64,000 bases of DNA from positions 2,542,001 through 2,606,000 of the forward strand of contig OZ251231.1 of NCBI GenBank assembly GCA_965240325.2, written 5' to 3'. Position numbers and translations under genes: made by a program. The first letter of the stretch is position 1. The number at the start of each line of letters is the position of its first letter. Below, in pieces: positions 53,991 to 64,000 of this stretch. The stretch is from Rebecca billardiae RCC1528 (Eukaryota > Haptophyta). The notes under the pieces were generated by a model. It was not told the origin of the DNA and did not search any database. It saw only the letters and a program-made list of their open reading frames with translations.

Positions 53991-54708
53991 CAGCGGGCCG
54001 CGCCGGCTGGCGCTGACGGCGCAAGGCCCGCGCCGGGTTGAGAGGCGCCCGCGCGACGGGGCAGGCAGGCTTTTCGCGTCCAGCTCGGGACGGCTGGCAG
54101 CGGTGGTGCGCGACCGCCCACTCGCACTTGTCATCTCTGGCAACGGGTTGCCGCGCAGCCTTCACCGTGCGGTCCGCCCGTCCCGCGGTGGAGTCTCCGA
54201 TTTTCCCGCCGCCGCCGTTATTTGCGTCGCGCTGTGGCGGCCGGCGCTGGCGGTGTGACGCTTGCCACCACCCGGGGCAAGGAACAGTCCGCCAGTGTCG
54301 ACGCTCCTCAGCGGCCCGGGCGCCGCAGACGCCCCATGAAGCCGTGCGATTCTGCGCGCTCGGGCTCGACTGAGTCTACTACACATGCCACCGCTAAGCA
54401 GTCCGAGTACTCAGTATTGAGCTATCATAGTAGCACGAAGCCCTGGCGGCAGTCAACTGATCAAGACCTGATGAAGACAACAGTGTCATCAGCACGGTAG
54501 CTCAAAAAGGGCCCCAGCCCCCATGCTGAAAACCGCTCAGCAGGCGGCGGACAAGGGAGCTGGCCAGCTCAGCAGCCACGCGGCGAGCGCCAACGCCCGC
54601 CGCCGCCGGCCTTGGTGCGCACGCCTGCCGTGGGCGTCTTCCGCTCAGCGCGCGGGCAGCAGCGCAAGCGCTCCGAGTGCGGCCGTCTAGGAGCGGCTGC
54701 ACGGCGCC
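53991..54708. other. Intergenic region
   Basis: 718 bp between two plus-strand genes. Mixed GC, with an AT-richer part near 54370-54500. No gene is supported. Confidence 0.5.
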
Positions 54709-56223
54709 ATGTGCGGGATCGTGGCCTACATGGGTGACGACGACGCCACGCCCTTCCTCGTCGGCGGCCTCAAGCGCCTCGAGTACCGCGGATACGACTC
54801 GGCCGGCATCGCGCTGCTCGTGCGGCCGGGCGACGACGGCAGCTCGCACTTCGAGGTGGTGAAGCGCGCGGGCAAGGTGGCCAACTTGGAGGGCGTCCTG
54901 CCCACGCGCACGAATGGCAGCCGCCCGACGCTCGGCATCGCGCACACGCGCTGGGCGACGCACGGCGCGCCCAACGATGTGAACGCACACCCGCACCTCA
55001 GCCAGAGCGGCCGGATCGCCGTCGTGCACAACGGCGTGATCGAGAACTTCTCGGCGCTGCGCGAGGAGCTCACGCGGAAGGGGTACGCGCCCATCTCGCA
55101 GACGGACACCGAGCTCTTCGCGCACCTCATCGAGGACGTGCAGCGCGAGGGCGGGCTGCCGCTCGACGCGGCGGTGCGGCAGGCGCTCACGCAGGTCGAG
55201 GGCGCGTTCGGCATCGCCGTGCTCTCGCTCGACGACCCGGACACGCTGATCGGCGCGCGGCGCGGCTCGCCGCTGATCATGGGCATCACCGACCCCACCG
55301 CCGACTCGCACGGCGCCGCCTTCTTCCTCGCGAGCGACGCGTCCGCCGTGGTGGAGCACACGCGGCACGTGCTCTACTTTGAGGACTCGGAGATGGTCGT
55401 GATCCGCCGGGGCAAGGGGTACGAGCTGATGACGCTGGCGAACGTCACGCTCTCGCGCGAGGTGCAGCAGCTGGAGCTCTCGCTCGCGCAGATCCAGAAG
55501 GGCTCGTACAAGCACTTCATGCTTAAGGAGATCTCCGAGCAGCCGGACGCGCTGCAGACGACGATGCGCGGCCGCATCAGCCTCGAGGGCGGGCACGCGA
55601 GCATCATGTTCGGCGGCCTCGAGCCGCTGATGCCGCGGCTGGCGAGCGCGCGGCGCTTCGTCTTCTGCGCGTGCGGCACGTCGTGGCACGCCGCGCTCGT
55701 CGGCGAGTACCTCATCGAGCAGCTCGCCGGCATCAACGTCGAGGTCGAGTACGCGTCCGAGTTCCGGTACCGCCACCCGATCCTCGCCAAGCGGCAGGCG
55801 GAGGAGGATGTCGTCTTCGTGATCTCGCAGTCGGGCGAGACGGCGGACACGCTGGCGGCGGCGCAGTACGCGCGGCGGAAGGGGCTGCTCGCGCTGGGCA
55901 TCTGCAACGTCGTCGGCTCCTCCATCGCGCGCGAGACCGACGCGGGCATCTACCTGCACGCCGGCCCAGAGATCGGCGTCGCCTCGACCAAGGCGTTCAC
56001 CGCGCAGATCACCGTGCTCACGATGCTCGCGCTCAAGCTCGGCCGCTACCGCGAGGAGATCTCGCAGGAGCGGTACGACGAGCACGTGCGCGAGCTGCTC
56101 GGCCTGCCCGAGAAGATGCGCGACATCTTTGCGCAGTGCGACAAGATCTACGAGATGTCGCGCGTGTACAGGTACGCGCACAACTTCCTGTACCTCGGGC
56201 GCGGCTACTGCTTCCCGGTCGCG

Positions 56224-56261
<38 letters not shown>

Positions 56262-56861
56262 TCATGCGGAGGGGTGCGCGCGCGCTCGCGCGCGGGCGGG
56301 CGGGCGGCGCCGGCGGCGCGGGGCGGCGCGGATCGGGGGCCTCGTCCCGCGCGCCGAGCCGCGAGCGCGCACCCCTCCGCACCCCTCCGCGCACCTCGCG
56401 CACCCCGCACACGGCAGGTACGCGGCCGCTGAGATGAAGCACGGCCCGATCGCGCTGATCGATGAGTTCATGCCGGTCGTGGTGATCGCGCCGCGCTCGG
56501 ACGCCACCTACGACAAGCTGCGCTCGAACATACAGGCATGCGCGCGCGCTCGCACCCCGCGCCCTGACGCGGGCCCAAGACGTGCTCACGCCCGCTGCCG
56601 CCGCCCGCGCCATGCCCGCGGCCGGCCCGCTCGCAGGAGGTGCTTGCCCGGCGCGGCTCTGTGATCGCCATCACCGAGGTGGGCAACAACGACCTGGACG
56701 CAGACTGCGAGTACGTGATCAAGATTCCGCACGTGTCGGACTTCCTCACGCCCATCCTCACCGTGCTGCCGCTGCAGCTGCTCAGCTACTACATCGCCGA
56801 CATGCGAGGGTGCAACGTTGACCAACCGCGCAACCTGGCCAAGAGCGTCACTGTGGAGTGA
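54709..56861 (+). CDS. GFPT: Glutamine-fructose-6-phosphate transaminase (isomerising)
   Basis: Exons 54709-56273, 56418-56535, 56637-56861; 635 residues. It converts fructose-6-phosphate and glutamine to glucosamine-6-phosphate, the entry step to UDP-GlcNAc. The N-terminal glutaminase domain starts MCGIV (Cys2 nucleophile) and has EYRGYDSAG, HTRWATHG and HNGVIENF. The two SIS domains show CGTSWHA, SQSGETADT, HAEGYAAAEMKHGPIALID across intron 1, and the standard ending AKSVTVE. Length and motifs are typical of the eukaryotic cytosolic enzyme. Intron 1 has a GTGCGC donor; intron 2 begins GCATGC directly after CAG and ends TCGCAG, a GC-AG intron. The downstream neighbour is a sugar transferase, but co-regulation is not evident. 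Confidence 0.95.
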
Positions 56862-57539
56862 GTGAGTGAGTTGGCAACTCCGACTACGAACTCTGAGGTA
56901 GTCTACAATGATGTTCGGCGCATTATTTAATTAATAAATATATATTATTATTATTACAGTTTACTTCAGTGCTGATGATGCACTGGACGCTCGGACGGCC
57001 GGCGCCGGCGTTCGGGCTCGGCAGAGACCCTGGCCGACGGCGACTGACGACTCTGACAGTCAGTGACAGTCTGAGAATAATCGTTATAGCAGCTCCGTAG
57101 CCTAGTAGCAGAGTCTAACCCGCAATGCCGGGCGTGGCCCGCCGGCGTGCGCGGTGCGCTGGTCGGCGGCGTCGTCATCGATCATGTAGGTTTTAGTCGC
57201 GCGTCACTTTCGCACTGCCTGCCTAGTGCCTGAGCTCGGTGTGCGCGTCTCTAGTATTCTTAGTAAACTGTAGTACTGTACGTATCTCGCCTGCTGCCTG
57301 AGCTGATGTGTGCGTCTGCTCTTATTCATAGTAAACTGTACTGTGCGATGAAGGATGGCGCGGCAACCTGCCACCGTGGGCGTGAGCCTTACGCACGTTA
57401 CGGTTAAAACAAATAAACTGTAGTTACCCGCGTGCGTCACTTTTCGTCAGCGTCGCCTTTTTCGTCGCGCATCAAAAAGAAACTCCAACGGCAATATGAT
57501 GGCGGCGAGTGCGGCGACGACGCTCCACGCAGCGAACTG
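56862..57539. other. Intergenic region with imperfect direct repeat
   Basis: 678 bp, AT-rich overall, with an ATTAATTAATAAATATATATT run at about 56920-56950. Two imperfect copies of a ~55-bp sequence (sharing TGCCTGAGCT and TAGTAAACTGTA) lie at about 57227-57282 and 57293-57348. No gene is seen. Confidence 0.6.
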
Positions 57540-60278
57540 ATGGGGGCGTCGAGGCGCGTCATCACGCTCCTGGCGGGGCTGGCCATCGTCGCGCAGCTTG
57601 CCTTCGTGCTGCAAGCACCGGGCTCTAAGACGCACGCCGTCGACAGCGCGCGCTTCGCCCAGGGCGTGTCGCACGCGGCAGCGCCTCGCGTCGCGGCGCT
57701 ACAGGCATCGGCGGGCCGCGGGCGCGATGGCGGGACCGCTGTGTCGAGCGATGGCGATGCGAGCGGTGGCGCGGCCGACGATGCGCACATCGCCCCTTCT
57801 GCCTCAGCTGCCCTCCCCACGCAGCCGCAGCCACGCGCGCCGAGGCCGGCTCAGCTCAACATCGCGACGGAGGGCGTGCAGTTTGGCTCTGTGAAGCTGC
57901 CGCCCGCGCCGGCGCGGCTGACGGTGGCGTTCTCGAATGTGGGTATGAAGGCGTACGCCCTGAACTGGCTGCTGCACGCGCGCGCCGTGCCCGCCCTGTG
58001 GCCGTACCTGCTCGTCTCGCTCGACGCGCAGATGCACGCCGAGGCGGAGCGGCTGGGCGAGCCGTCTGTGCCGGCCGAGCTGCTGCACAAGAACTCGTCC
58101 CTCGTGCTCAAGCGGCAGAACTCGTGGATCCGCAACGACGTGGTGGAGTTCAAGAAGCTGGGCAAGGTGAAGGCCCTGTTCACCGAGCAGCTGCTCACGC
58201 TGGGCTACGACGTGCTGCTCTCCGACGTCGACTCCGTCTTCCTCGCCGATCCGGGTCCGTACCTGGGCGGCGCCATGACGCCCCACCTGGCGGAGGCGGA
58301 CTTGCTCGTCACCAACGACTACGCCGACGCGGCGCGCGACCTGGACCAGTCGACGGTGTTCAACACGGGCGCGCTGATGCTGCGCGCCGGCCCGCGCGCC
58401 ATCGCGTTCGTCCGCGAGTGGGCGGTGCGCACCGAGCGCACCGGCCTGATCGGCAACGACCAGACCGAGCTGAACCGGCTGCTGGTCGGGCAGTACCGGG
58501 ACGACGACTACTCGTGCACGACGCCAGAGTGCCTGCAGCCGCGCAAGGAGTCGGTGCGCGCGCTGGCGGTGTACGCGGCCGTGGGGCCCGACGCGACGCC
58601 GTGCCCCGAGCCCGCCGCCGCAGCGCGGGCCGACGGCGGCACGCCCCAGCCGCCGCCGTGCGTGTGGAGCGCCGAGCCCGCGGAGGCGGACGGCAGCACC
58701 GGCCTCACGCGCGTGGACGTGCGCACGGCGCGCGGCGCGCTCGCCGACTTCGAGGCGCGGCAGCGGGAGCTGCGGCGCGAGGTGCCGGCGGGCGCGCGGC
58801 GCGTGCCGTACTGGATGTGGGGCGGGCGCGTGCGCGTCGGGCTGCTCTCAATGGGCCACTTCATGCAGGGCCACACCTTCTTTGTGCAGCACCTGCACGA
58901 GCAGTGGGCCACGCAGCCTGTGCACGTGCACGTCACGTACACGCAGTCCGGCGACTTTGGCAAGAAGCTCAGGCTGCGCTCGGCGGGGCTGTGGCAGGCG
59001 GAGAGCGCGGAGTACTACTCGAGCGGCGACTTTGTGCACGTGGTCGGCATGCGCGAGGCGCTGCTCGCGCTGCTGCAGGCGCAGCCCTTCGCCCCCGGCG
59101 TGTGGGCGTGCGCGCCTGGCGAGAGGCCATCGCGCTTCTTTGACGGCCTGGCGCTCGACGGGCCCGAGCTGCGCTTCGCTCGGCCTGCGCCGCACGCGAG
59201 CGCCGCGCAGCCGTGCTACCACCCGTCGCGGCTCGTGCCCGAGGTGTCGACCGGCCCGCTCGCGCTCTCCACCCCGTTCGAGACGCTCACCGACCCCGCG
59301 GCGGCGCACGTGCGCTCGCAGCACCTCACGAGGCTCGTGCTGCGCAACGCGCTCGCGCTCAGCTCCGCGCTCGGCCGCCGTCTGGTGCTGCCCGCGCTCT
59401 GGTGCCTGTGCGATCGGTACTGGTGGCAGCTGCGCGACTGCCGCATGCCGGGCGCGCTGTCGCTCCCGCTGCCCTTCGAGTGCCCCCTGGACAACGCGCT
59501 CAACATCGACGACTGGGAGCGGCTGCCGCCGAGCACCGTGCGCTTTGTGGAGGCAGCCTTCCTGCGCAACAAGCGCACGCACGCGCAGATCAGTGCGGAG
59601 ACGAGCGCCGCCACGCTGCGCGTCGCGCGCGACGGGGCGACGCGCGCGGCTGACCCACTGCCCGACGCGGAGGGCATGTGGCCCCCGGACGGCGGTGGCG
59701 CGACGCTCCCCGACGCGCCAGTGGTGAGCGCGCCCTCGGGCGCCACCATCGAGAGCCTCGTCGACGCGCTGGCCGCGAATCCGCGCGCACGCGCGTCGCG
59801 TGTGCTGCGCGTGAGCGCAGCCTCGCTGCTGCGCATCGCGCCGTGCGGCTTCGCCGAGCCCAAGGCGCGCACCGAGTTCGAGCGTGCCGTGCTGCAGCAC
59901 GCCTTCGGCGGGCAGCACTCCTACTGCTCGTCCGAGCGCAACCCCAACCTCGGGCTGGTGATGGCGGAGGCGAAGCGCGCCGGGCTGACGGAGGAGCACG
60001 GGCTGCTCACGCGGCGCAACTGCACGGGCAACCCCGCCAACGCGTTCAACAAGCCGAAGGTCGACCTCGGGCCGGACGCGCTCAAGTTCGCGCCGGAGTG
60101 CGCGCCTGCCGGTGGCAGCGGCGCGGGCGGCGCTGTGCGCTCGGTGGCTGCCCACGTGTTCGACACAGTGCTCCGCAATGTATCGGGCTGGGAGGAGCGC
60201 GTGCTCGCAAACGCACTGCCAGCAGTCTCAGCCGCCAGCGGGACTGGGAGCGCGGCGGCGCAGGCCACCGTCGCCTAG
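57540..60278 (+). CDS. GT77-like nucleotide-sugar transferase (XEG113/RRA type)
   Basis: Single exon, 912 residues. The start at 57540 (MGASRRVITLLAGLAIVAQL) gives a single N-terminal membrane anchor, as in Golgi type II glycosyltransferases. The catalytic domain (~120-330) has LTVAFSNVGMKAYALNWLLH, KVKALFTEQLLTLGYDVLL, the DxD motif in SDVDSVFLADP (~228), VFNTGALMLRAG and GNDQTELNRLL: the nucleotide-diphospho-sugar transferase fold of GT77. A second conserved part (~430-510: GHFMQGHTFFVQHLHEQ, VHVTYTQSGDFGKKLRLR) matches XEG113-like arabinosyltransferases of plant and algal hydroxyproline-rich glycoproteins. The last ~350 residues are less conserved with a Trp/Cys-rich patch (WCLCDRYWWQLRDC). 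The exact sugar is not provable from sequence. Confidence 0.8.
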   Translation: MGASRRVITLLAGLAIVAQLAFVLQAPGSKTHAVDSARFAQGVSHAAAPRVAALQASAGRGRDGGTAVSSDGDASGGAADDAHIAPSASAALPTQPQPRAPRPAQLNIATEGVQFGSVKLPPAPARLTVAFSNVGMKAYALNWLLHARAVPALWPYLLVSLDAQMHAEAERLGEPSVPAELLHKNSSLVLKRQNSWIRNDVVEFKKLGKVKALFTEQLLTLGYDVLLSDVDSVFLADPGPYLGGAMTPHLAEADLLVTNDYADAARDLDQSTVFNTGALMLRAGPRAIAFVREWAVRTERTGLIGNDQTELNRLLVGQYRDDDYSCTTPECLQPRKESVRALAVYAAVGPDATPCPEPAAAARADGGTPQPPPCVWSAEPAEADGSTGLTRVDVRTARGALADFEARQRELRREVPAGARRVPYWMWGGRVRVGLLSMGHFMQGHTFFVQHLHEQWATQPVHVHVTYTQSGDFGKKLRLRSAGLWQAESAEYYSSGDFVHVVGMREALLALLQAQPFAPGVWACAPGERPSRFFDGLALDGPELRFARPAPHASAAQPCYHPSRLVPEVSTGPLALSTPFETLTDPAAAHVRSQHLTRLVLRNALALSSALGRRLVLPALWCLCDRYWWQLRDCRMPGALSLPLPFECPLDNALNIDDWERLPPSTVRFVEAAFLRNKRTHAQISAETSAATLRVARDGATRAADPLPDAEGMWPPDGGGATLPDAPVVSAPSGATIESLVDALAANPRARASRVLRVSAASLLRIAPCGFAEPKARTEFERAVLQHAFGGQHSYCSSERNPNLGLVMAEAKRAGLTEEHGLLTRRNCTGNPANAFNKPKVDLGPDALKFAPECAPAGGSGAGGAVRSVAAHVFDTVLRNVSGWEERVLANALPAVSAASGTGSAAAQATVA

Positions 60279-60528
60279 CAGTCAGTGGACAGTCACAGTG
60301 CCATCAGAGACATGCAGGCTACGAGCAGCACTCGCGACTCGGCAAGCGCGGTCTGCAGCTTAGCAGGCCATGAAGTAGCCATCAAGTAGGGGCCAAGTCG
60401 GGTCGACGCCATCGTTGATCGTAGATCGTTCGCCGAATCGCCGGTGATCGTTGATGGACGTTGGTTGATTTTGGGGCCTAAAAAGTTGATAAGTCCGTGA
60501 CGTGGCCGGCTTCTGAGTTGAGGAGCTC
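60279..60528. other. Short intergenic region
   Basis: 250 bp between two plus-strand genes; the last 150 bp are AT-richer with repeated CGTTGATCG/CGTAGATCG pieces (about 60411-60465). Likely promoter and leader of the dehydrogenase gene. Confidence 0.4.
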
Positions 60529-62495
60529 ATGACGATGCACGGCGTCCTCACGGCCCTAGCGGCGCTGCTGCTCTTCGCCGGCTGCGCGCAGTGCGGCGAG
60601 GCCGACGCGCCCTACGCGTGCCCCGTGCGGCCACCTGCCTCCGTCGCCCCTGGCACCGACGCGTACAAGCGCAAGCCCGTCGTGGACGGCGCGATCAAGT
60701 TCATCGGCGGCAAGAAGGCGCCATATGCCGGCAAGTCAATCGACGTCACGAGCCCGATCTTTGACGAGAAGACGGGCGCGCGCGCAGTGCTCGGGAAGCT
60801 CGCGCAGCTCGAAGAGGAGGACGCCGTCGCCGCCGTGCGCGCCGCGGCGGACGCGTGGGACCGCGGGCAGGGCGTGTGGCCGCAGATGTCGCTGGGCGAG
60901 CGCATCGCTGCCGTCGAGAGGCTGATCGTCGAGCTCACCAAGAAGCGCGAGGACATCATCGAGCTGCTCATGTGGGAGATCTGGTGTGCTTTTGGGGTGG
61001 CACGCCCGTCCGCCGCCGGCGCGCGCGTCATGGCCGCGCGCAACACGCTGCGCGGCGGCCCTTACAGATCTCCCTTCCCCGCGCGCACGCCCGTCTGCCC
61101 ATCCGCCCTTCGCAGCAAGACGACCTCCGACGCGGCGAAGGAGTTTGACCGCACGATCGATTTCGTGCGCGCGGCGATCGAGGAGGTGCGCAGGGACCCC
61201 TCGATGTGCGCCGGTCTCGCCGAGTGGACGGAGCTCAGCGGCACGCGCGTGCGCGCGCGCCGCGGCCCGGTCGGCGTGGTGCTCGGCCTCGCGCCCTTCA
61301 ACTACCCGCTCAACGAGATGTACGCGATGCTGATGCCCGCGCTGCTCATGGGCAACACGGCGGTGATCAAGCTGCCGGCGACAGGCGGGTGCGCGCGCGC
61401 GCGCGCGCGCGCGGCCCCACGAGCCGAGGGAGAGTGCGCCCGCGCTGCGCGAGGCCGCGCGCGCGAGCGAAGACGCGCTGGCCAACGGCCGGTGCGCACT
61501 CTGCGATGCGCCGCGGCCGCAGGCTGGTACACATCTTGACGGTGGACGCGTTCGCCAAGGCGCTCCCGCCCGGCGTGGTCAACTTTGTGAGCGGCTCGGG
61601 GCGCAAGACGATGCCCCCCATCATGAGCACCGGCCTCGTCGACGTGCTCGGCTTCATCGGCGGCACGTCGGCGATGGACGCGGTGGTGAAGCAGCACCCC
61701 GAGCCTCACAGGCTCAAGGTGTTTGCGCAGCTTGCGGGCAAGAACATGGCGATCGTGCTGCCCGACGCGGACGTGGAGGTGGCGGCGGAGCAGGTGGCGC
61801 TGGGCTCGACCTCGTACAACGGCCAGCGCTGCACCGCGATCAAGCTGATCATGGTCCACGACTCGATCGCCGCCGAGTTTGTCGCCGCGCTCTCGGAGCG
61901 CGTGGCCGCGCTGCGCGCCGGCCTGCCGTGGGAGCCCAAGGTGGCGATCACGCCGCTGCCAGAGCCGGGCAAGCCCAAGTACCTGGAGGAGCTGATCGGG
62001 GACGCGCTGGGCAAGGGCGCCGTGCTGGCGAACGCGGAGCGCGGCGGCGGCGAGCTCGCGGGCGCGCTGATGACCCCCGCCATCGTCGATTTTGTCAGCC
62101 CGCAGATGCGGCTCTTCCACGAGGAGCAGTTTGGGCCGGTCGTGCCCGTGTCGCGCTTCTCGGACGTGGCGCAGGTGCACGCGGCGCTCAAGGCGTCGTG
62201 GAACGGGCAGCAGGCGAGCGTGTTCACGGTGGACCCGCGCGCCGCGGGCGCGCTCGTCGACGCCCTCTCCTCCACCGTCGGCCGCATCAACTTCAACGCG
62301 CAGTGCAGCCGCGGGCCGGACATGGTGCCGTTCGCGGGCCGGCGCTCGTCCGCGATGGGCACGATGAGCATCAGCGAGGCGCTGCGCGCCTTCAGCATCG
62401 AGACGGTGGTCGCGCACCCCGCCGCCGACGAGGCGGCCACCGCACTCACCGACCAGCTCGAACGCCACTCCAAGTTCCTCGCGCCGCTGTCCTGA
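60529..62495 (+). CDS. Aldehyde dehydrogenase, non-phosphorylating GAPDH-like, with signal peptide
   Basis: Exons 60529-60983, 61116-61388, 61523-62495; 566 residues, phases agree (GTGTGC and GTGCGC donors). The N-terminus (MTMHGVLTALAALLLFAGCA) is a clear signal peptide, compatible with secretion or with the first half of a plastid-targeting leader in algae with complex plastids. The ALDH core is complete: EFDRTIDFVRAAIEE, GPVGVVLGLAPFNYPLNE, KLPATGG across intron 2, FIGGTSAMDAV, NGQRC with catalytic Cys346, and EEQFGPVVPV. The general-base Glu, 34 residues before the Cys, is Gln312 (FAQLAGKN). Sequence style is closest to NADP-dependent glyceraldehyde-3-phosphate dehydrogenases (ALDH11), which bypass the ATP-forming step of glycolysis; substrate assignment is tentative. 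Confidence 0.85.
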
Positions 62496-63004
62496 GCTGG
62501 GCGCCGCGCGTTGGCCGGCGGCTGACTATCAGGCACCGGCCAGGGGAGAGAGGTTAGGGTTCTTCAACTAGTAGATACGCGCGCCGTTTTTCGGAGTAAT
62601 GCTAGTATGGGGGTCTATCTCGGCCAATCGATCGGTTTGATGAATTCGAGCATCATGTGATGGTCTCGTCAAGTCGTCAGCACTCGTCAAACCGGTTTTG
62701 ACCCCCGTTGACATTTTTCCCGCCACTTGATGGCCCCACTCCTCATCATTCACTAGGCTTAGGAGTTGAGTAGCGTTTTCGAGGCGAACCGACGAGATCA
62801 CGAGATCCGGGCGCAATATTCATCAGTGAGTTACTTGAGTTCATCACCCGAGTGGTGGGACGATGGTGGGCTGGAAGTTGCCATGAGGCGTTAATTGGCG
62901 GGTAATTGCCCACAGAGCAAATGGGCAATCATCGACGATTCCCAAGGATTCCGTTCCGCAAAGTGGACACCCTTGGACCCGGCATCCACACTTGACCACC
63001 GGCT
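62496..63004. other. Intergenic region
   Basis: 509 bp, near-balanced base composition and clearly less GC-rich than the exons. No gene is seen; it must hold the promoter of the ankyrin gene. Short CGTCAAGTCGTCAGCACTCG-type repeats lie near 62667-62690. Confidence 0.5.
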
Positions 63005-64000
63005 ATGGCGAAGGTATCAACGACTTTACCCCCTATCGCGTCCGACCTGCTGCGCGCGCTCCACACCGCGCTCGTCGGGCTCGATGAGAAGAGCCAAGGC
63101 GCAGTGCAGGCCGACTCCTTTCTGAAGGTCTTCACCGCGGTGCGCGCGCACCCCGATGCGTGCGCGTGATGCGGCGTGGGCGCATGCGGCGAGCTCACGC
63201 CGGCCTCGTGCGGCTGACTCGCGCGCGTGCCGCCAATGTGCAGGTGCACCCAAGCGCTTCCGCGATCGAGGCGCAGGCAGCATGGGCCGCGATTGATCCT
63301 GATGGGAACGGGATCGTCAGCTATGAGGCGCTCGCCGCCCGCTTCGGCCTCCGCGCGCAGACGGCGCGCAACGTGGGGAGCAGCAGCAGCGACGACGAGG
63401 ATGAGACCGAGGCGGACGGGGAGCCAGAGGACCTGACGCTCGATGCAGTGAGCGTCGAGCAGCAAGCCGAGCTCTTGCACTTTGCTGGCTACGCGCAGGA
63501 GCGGGCGATCACCGAGAAGCGCCACCGTGACCGCAGCCGCGCCATGGCGCTTGCCGCGCGATTCGCCGCAGGCGACCTGCGAGCGCGGATGAGCACGCAC
63601 GAGGAGCGCCGCCGGTCGAGCCCGGCGGTTTTGGGCGCGGCCACGCTTCGCTCACGAGTGGGCTTGCTTCCCGGCGTGAGCGAGGTGCCGATCCCCGCGG
63701 ACACGCCCGCCGCGGCCTTCTTGCTCGCGTGCGCCGAGGCGCGGCACGAAAACATCAAAGCGGCGCTGCATGCGGGCCGCGTGGACGTGGACTGCCGGGA
63801 CGGGCGTGGCGAGACCGCCCTGCACAAGCTGGCGCGCGCCGCCGGAACTGGTGGGCTGCGTACCGTGCGTACGCTCGCGCTGCTCCACCAGCACGGCGCA
63901 GACATGGACGCGCGCGACATGCACGGCCGCACGGCCGCGCACGTCGCCGCGGCAGCGGGCAGCCCGCTCGCGCTCTGCTTCCTGCTCTCGAACGGCGCCG
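63005..64000 (+). CDS. EF-hand and ankyrin-repeat protein, cut by the window end
   Basis: Exon 1 63005-63139 (ATG at 63005, MAKVSTTLPPIASDLLRALH) and exon 2 from 63244, open to the last base; intron 63140-63243 is GTGCGC...CAG, phase 0. The joined chain has an EF-hand pair: a weak first hand in exon 1 and a clear loop DPDGNGIVSYEA early in exon 2. An acidic Ser/Asp/Glu linker, then a helical Arg-rich stretch (YAQERAITEKRHRDRSRAM), then ankyrin repeats (DVDCRDGRGETALHKLARA, GADMDARDMHGRTAAHVAAA) running off the edge. A calcium-responsive scaffold is a reasonable guess. About 297 residues are visible and the C-terminus is missing. Confidence 0.75.

Overview
The window is nuclear DNA from a GC-rich eukaryotic microbe. 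Genes contain spliceosomal introns, coding third positions are almost all G or C, and genes lie close together on both strands. The mix of families (a plant-style Agenet/AP2 chromatin protein, a GT77-like arabinosyltransferase, a CFAP161-type flagellar protein, a ClC channel, a Kv channel and an aldehyde dehydrogenase with a signal peptide) suggests a flagellated alga, most likely a haptophyte or another GC-rich secondary alga. That placement is inference; no marker in the window settles it.

Layout. 1-6.8 kb holds no credible gene. It is dominated by a ~123-bp minisatellite whose later copies are inverted, and the block is bracketed by a 23-bp inverted repeat (2057/6099). 6.8-12.3 kb (minus strand): a long coiled-coil protein and a multi-pass membrane protein resembling AIG1/FAR-17a. 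12.6-21.6 kb: a giant gene with three Agenet pairs, a CXXC zinc finger, an AP2 domain, AT-hooks and a BUB1-like pseudokinase. 22-24.8 kb: NAP1 histone chaperone (minus) head-to-head with a METTL7-like methyltransferase. 24.9-26.7 kb: Kv channel with C-terminal EF-hands (minus). 27.2-32.0 kb: kinesin with a C-terminal kinase-like domain. 32.3-34.3 kb: CFAP161 fused to dienelactone hydrolase. 35.5-37.7 kb: actin-like protein with a membrane-anchored N-terminal extension and a degenerate nucleotide pocket. 38.4-42.1 kb: ClC channel/exchanger. 42.4-43.2 kb: metallo-beta-lactamase-fold protein. 43.9-48.0 kb: F-box/kelch gene (minus) head-to-head with a MORN-SET-spermidine-synthase-like fusion. 48-49.8 kb: a long CT microsatellite and a low-GC island. 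49.8-54 kb: PPR-like protein, a coiled-coil protein and an unrecognised protein. 54.7-62.5 kb: glutamine-fructose-6-phosphate transaminase, GT77-like glycosyltransferase and GAPN-like aldehyde dehydrogenase. The right edge cuts an EF-hand/ankyrin gene.

I placed 25 introns by hand, and every complete multi-exon model closes in frame. All 25 end in CAG. Twenty-three start with GTG (mostly GTGCG or GTGTGC) and two appear to be GC-AG introns. Functional links: GFAT makes the precursor of UDP-GlcNAc and lies beside a sugar transferase; several genes concern chromatin (Agenet/CXXC, NAP1, SET) or the cytoskeleton and flagellum (kinesin, actin-like, CFAP161). These neighbours are not an operon. The most striking theme is the number of domain fusions and catalytically degenerate domains: two pseudokinases, a pseudo-actin, an altered SET domain and an aldehyde dehydrogenase without its general-base glutamate.
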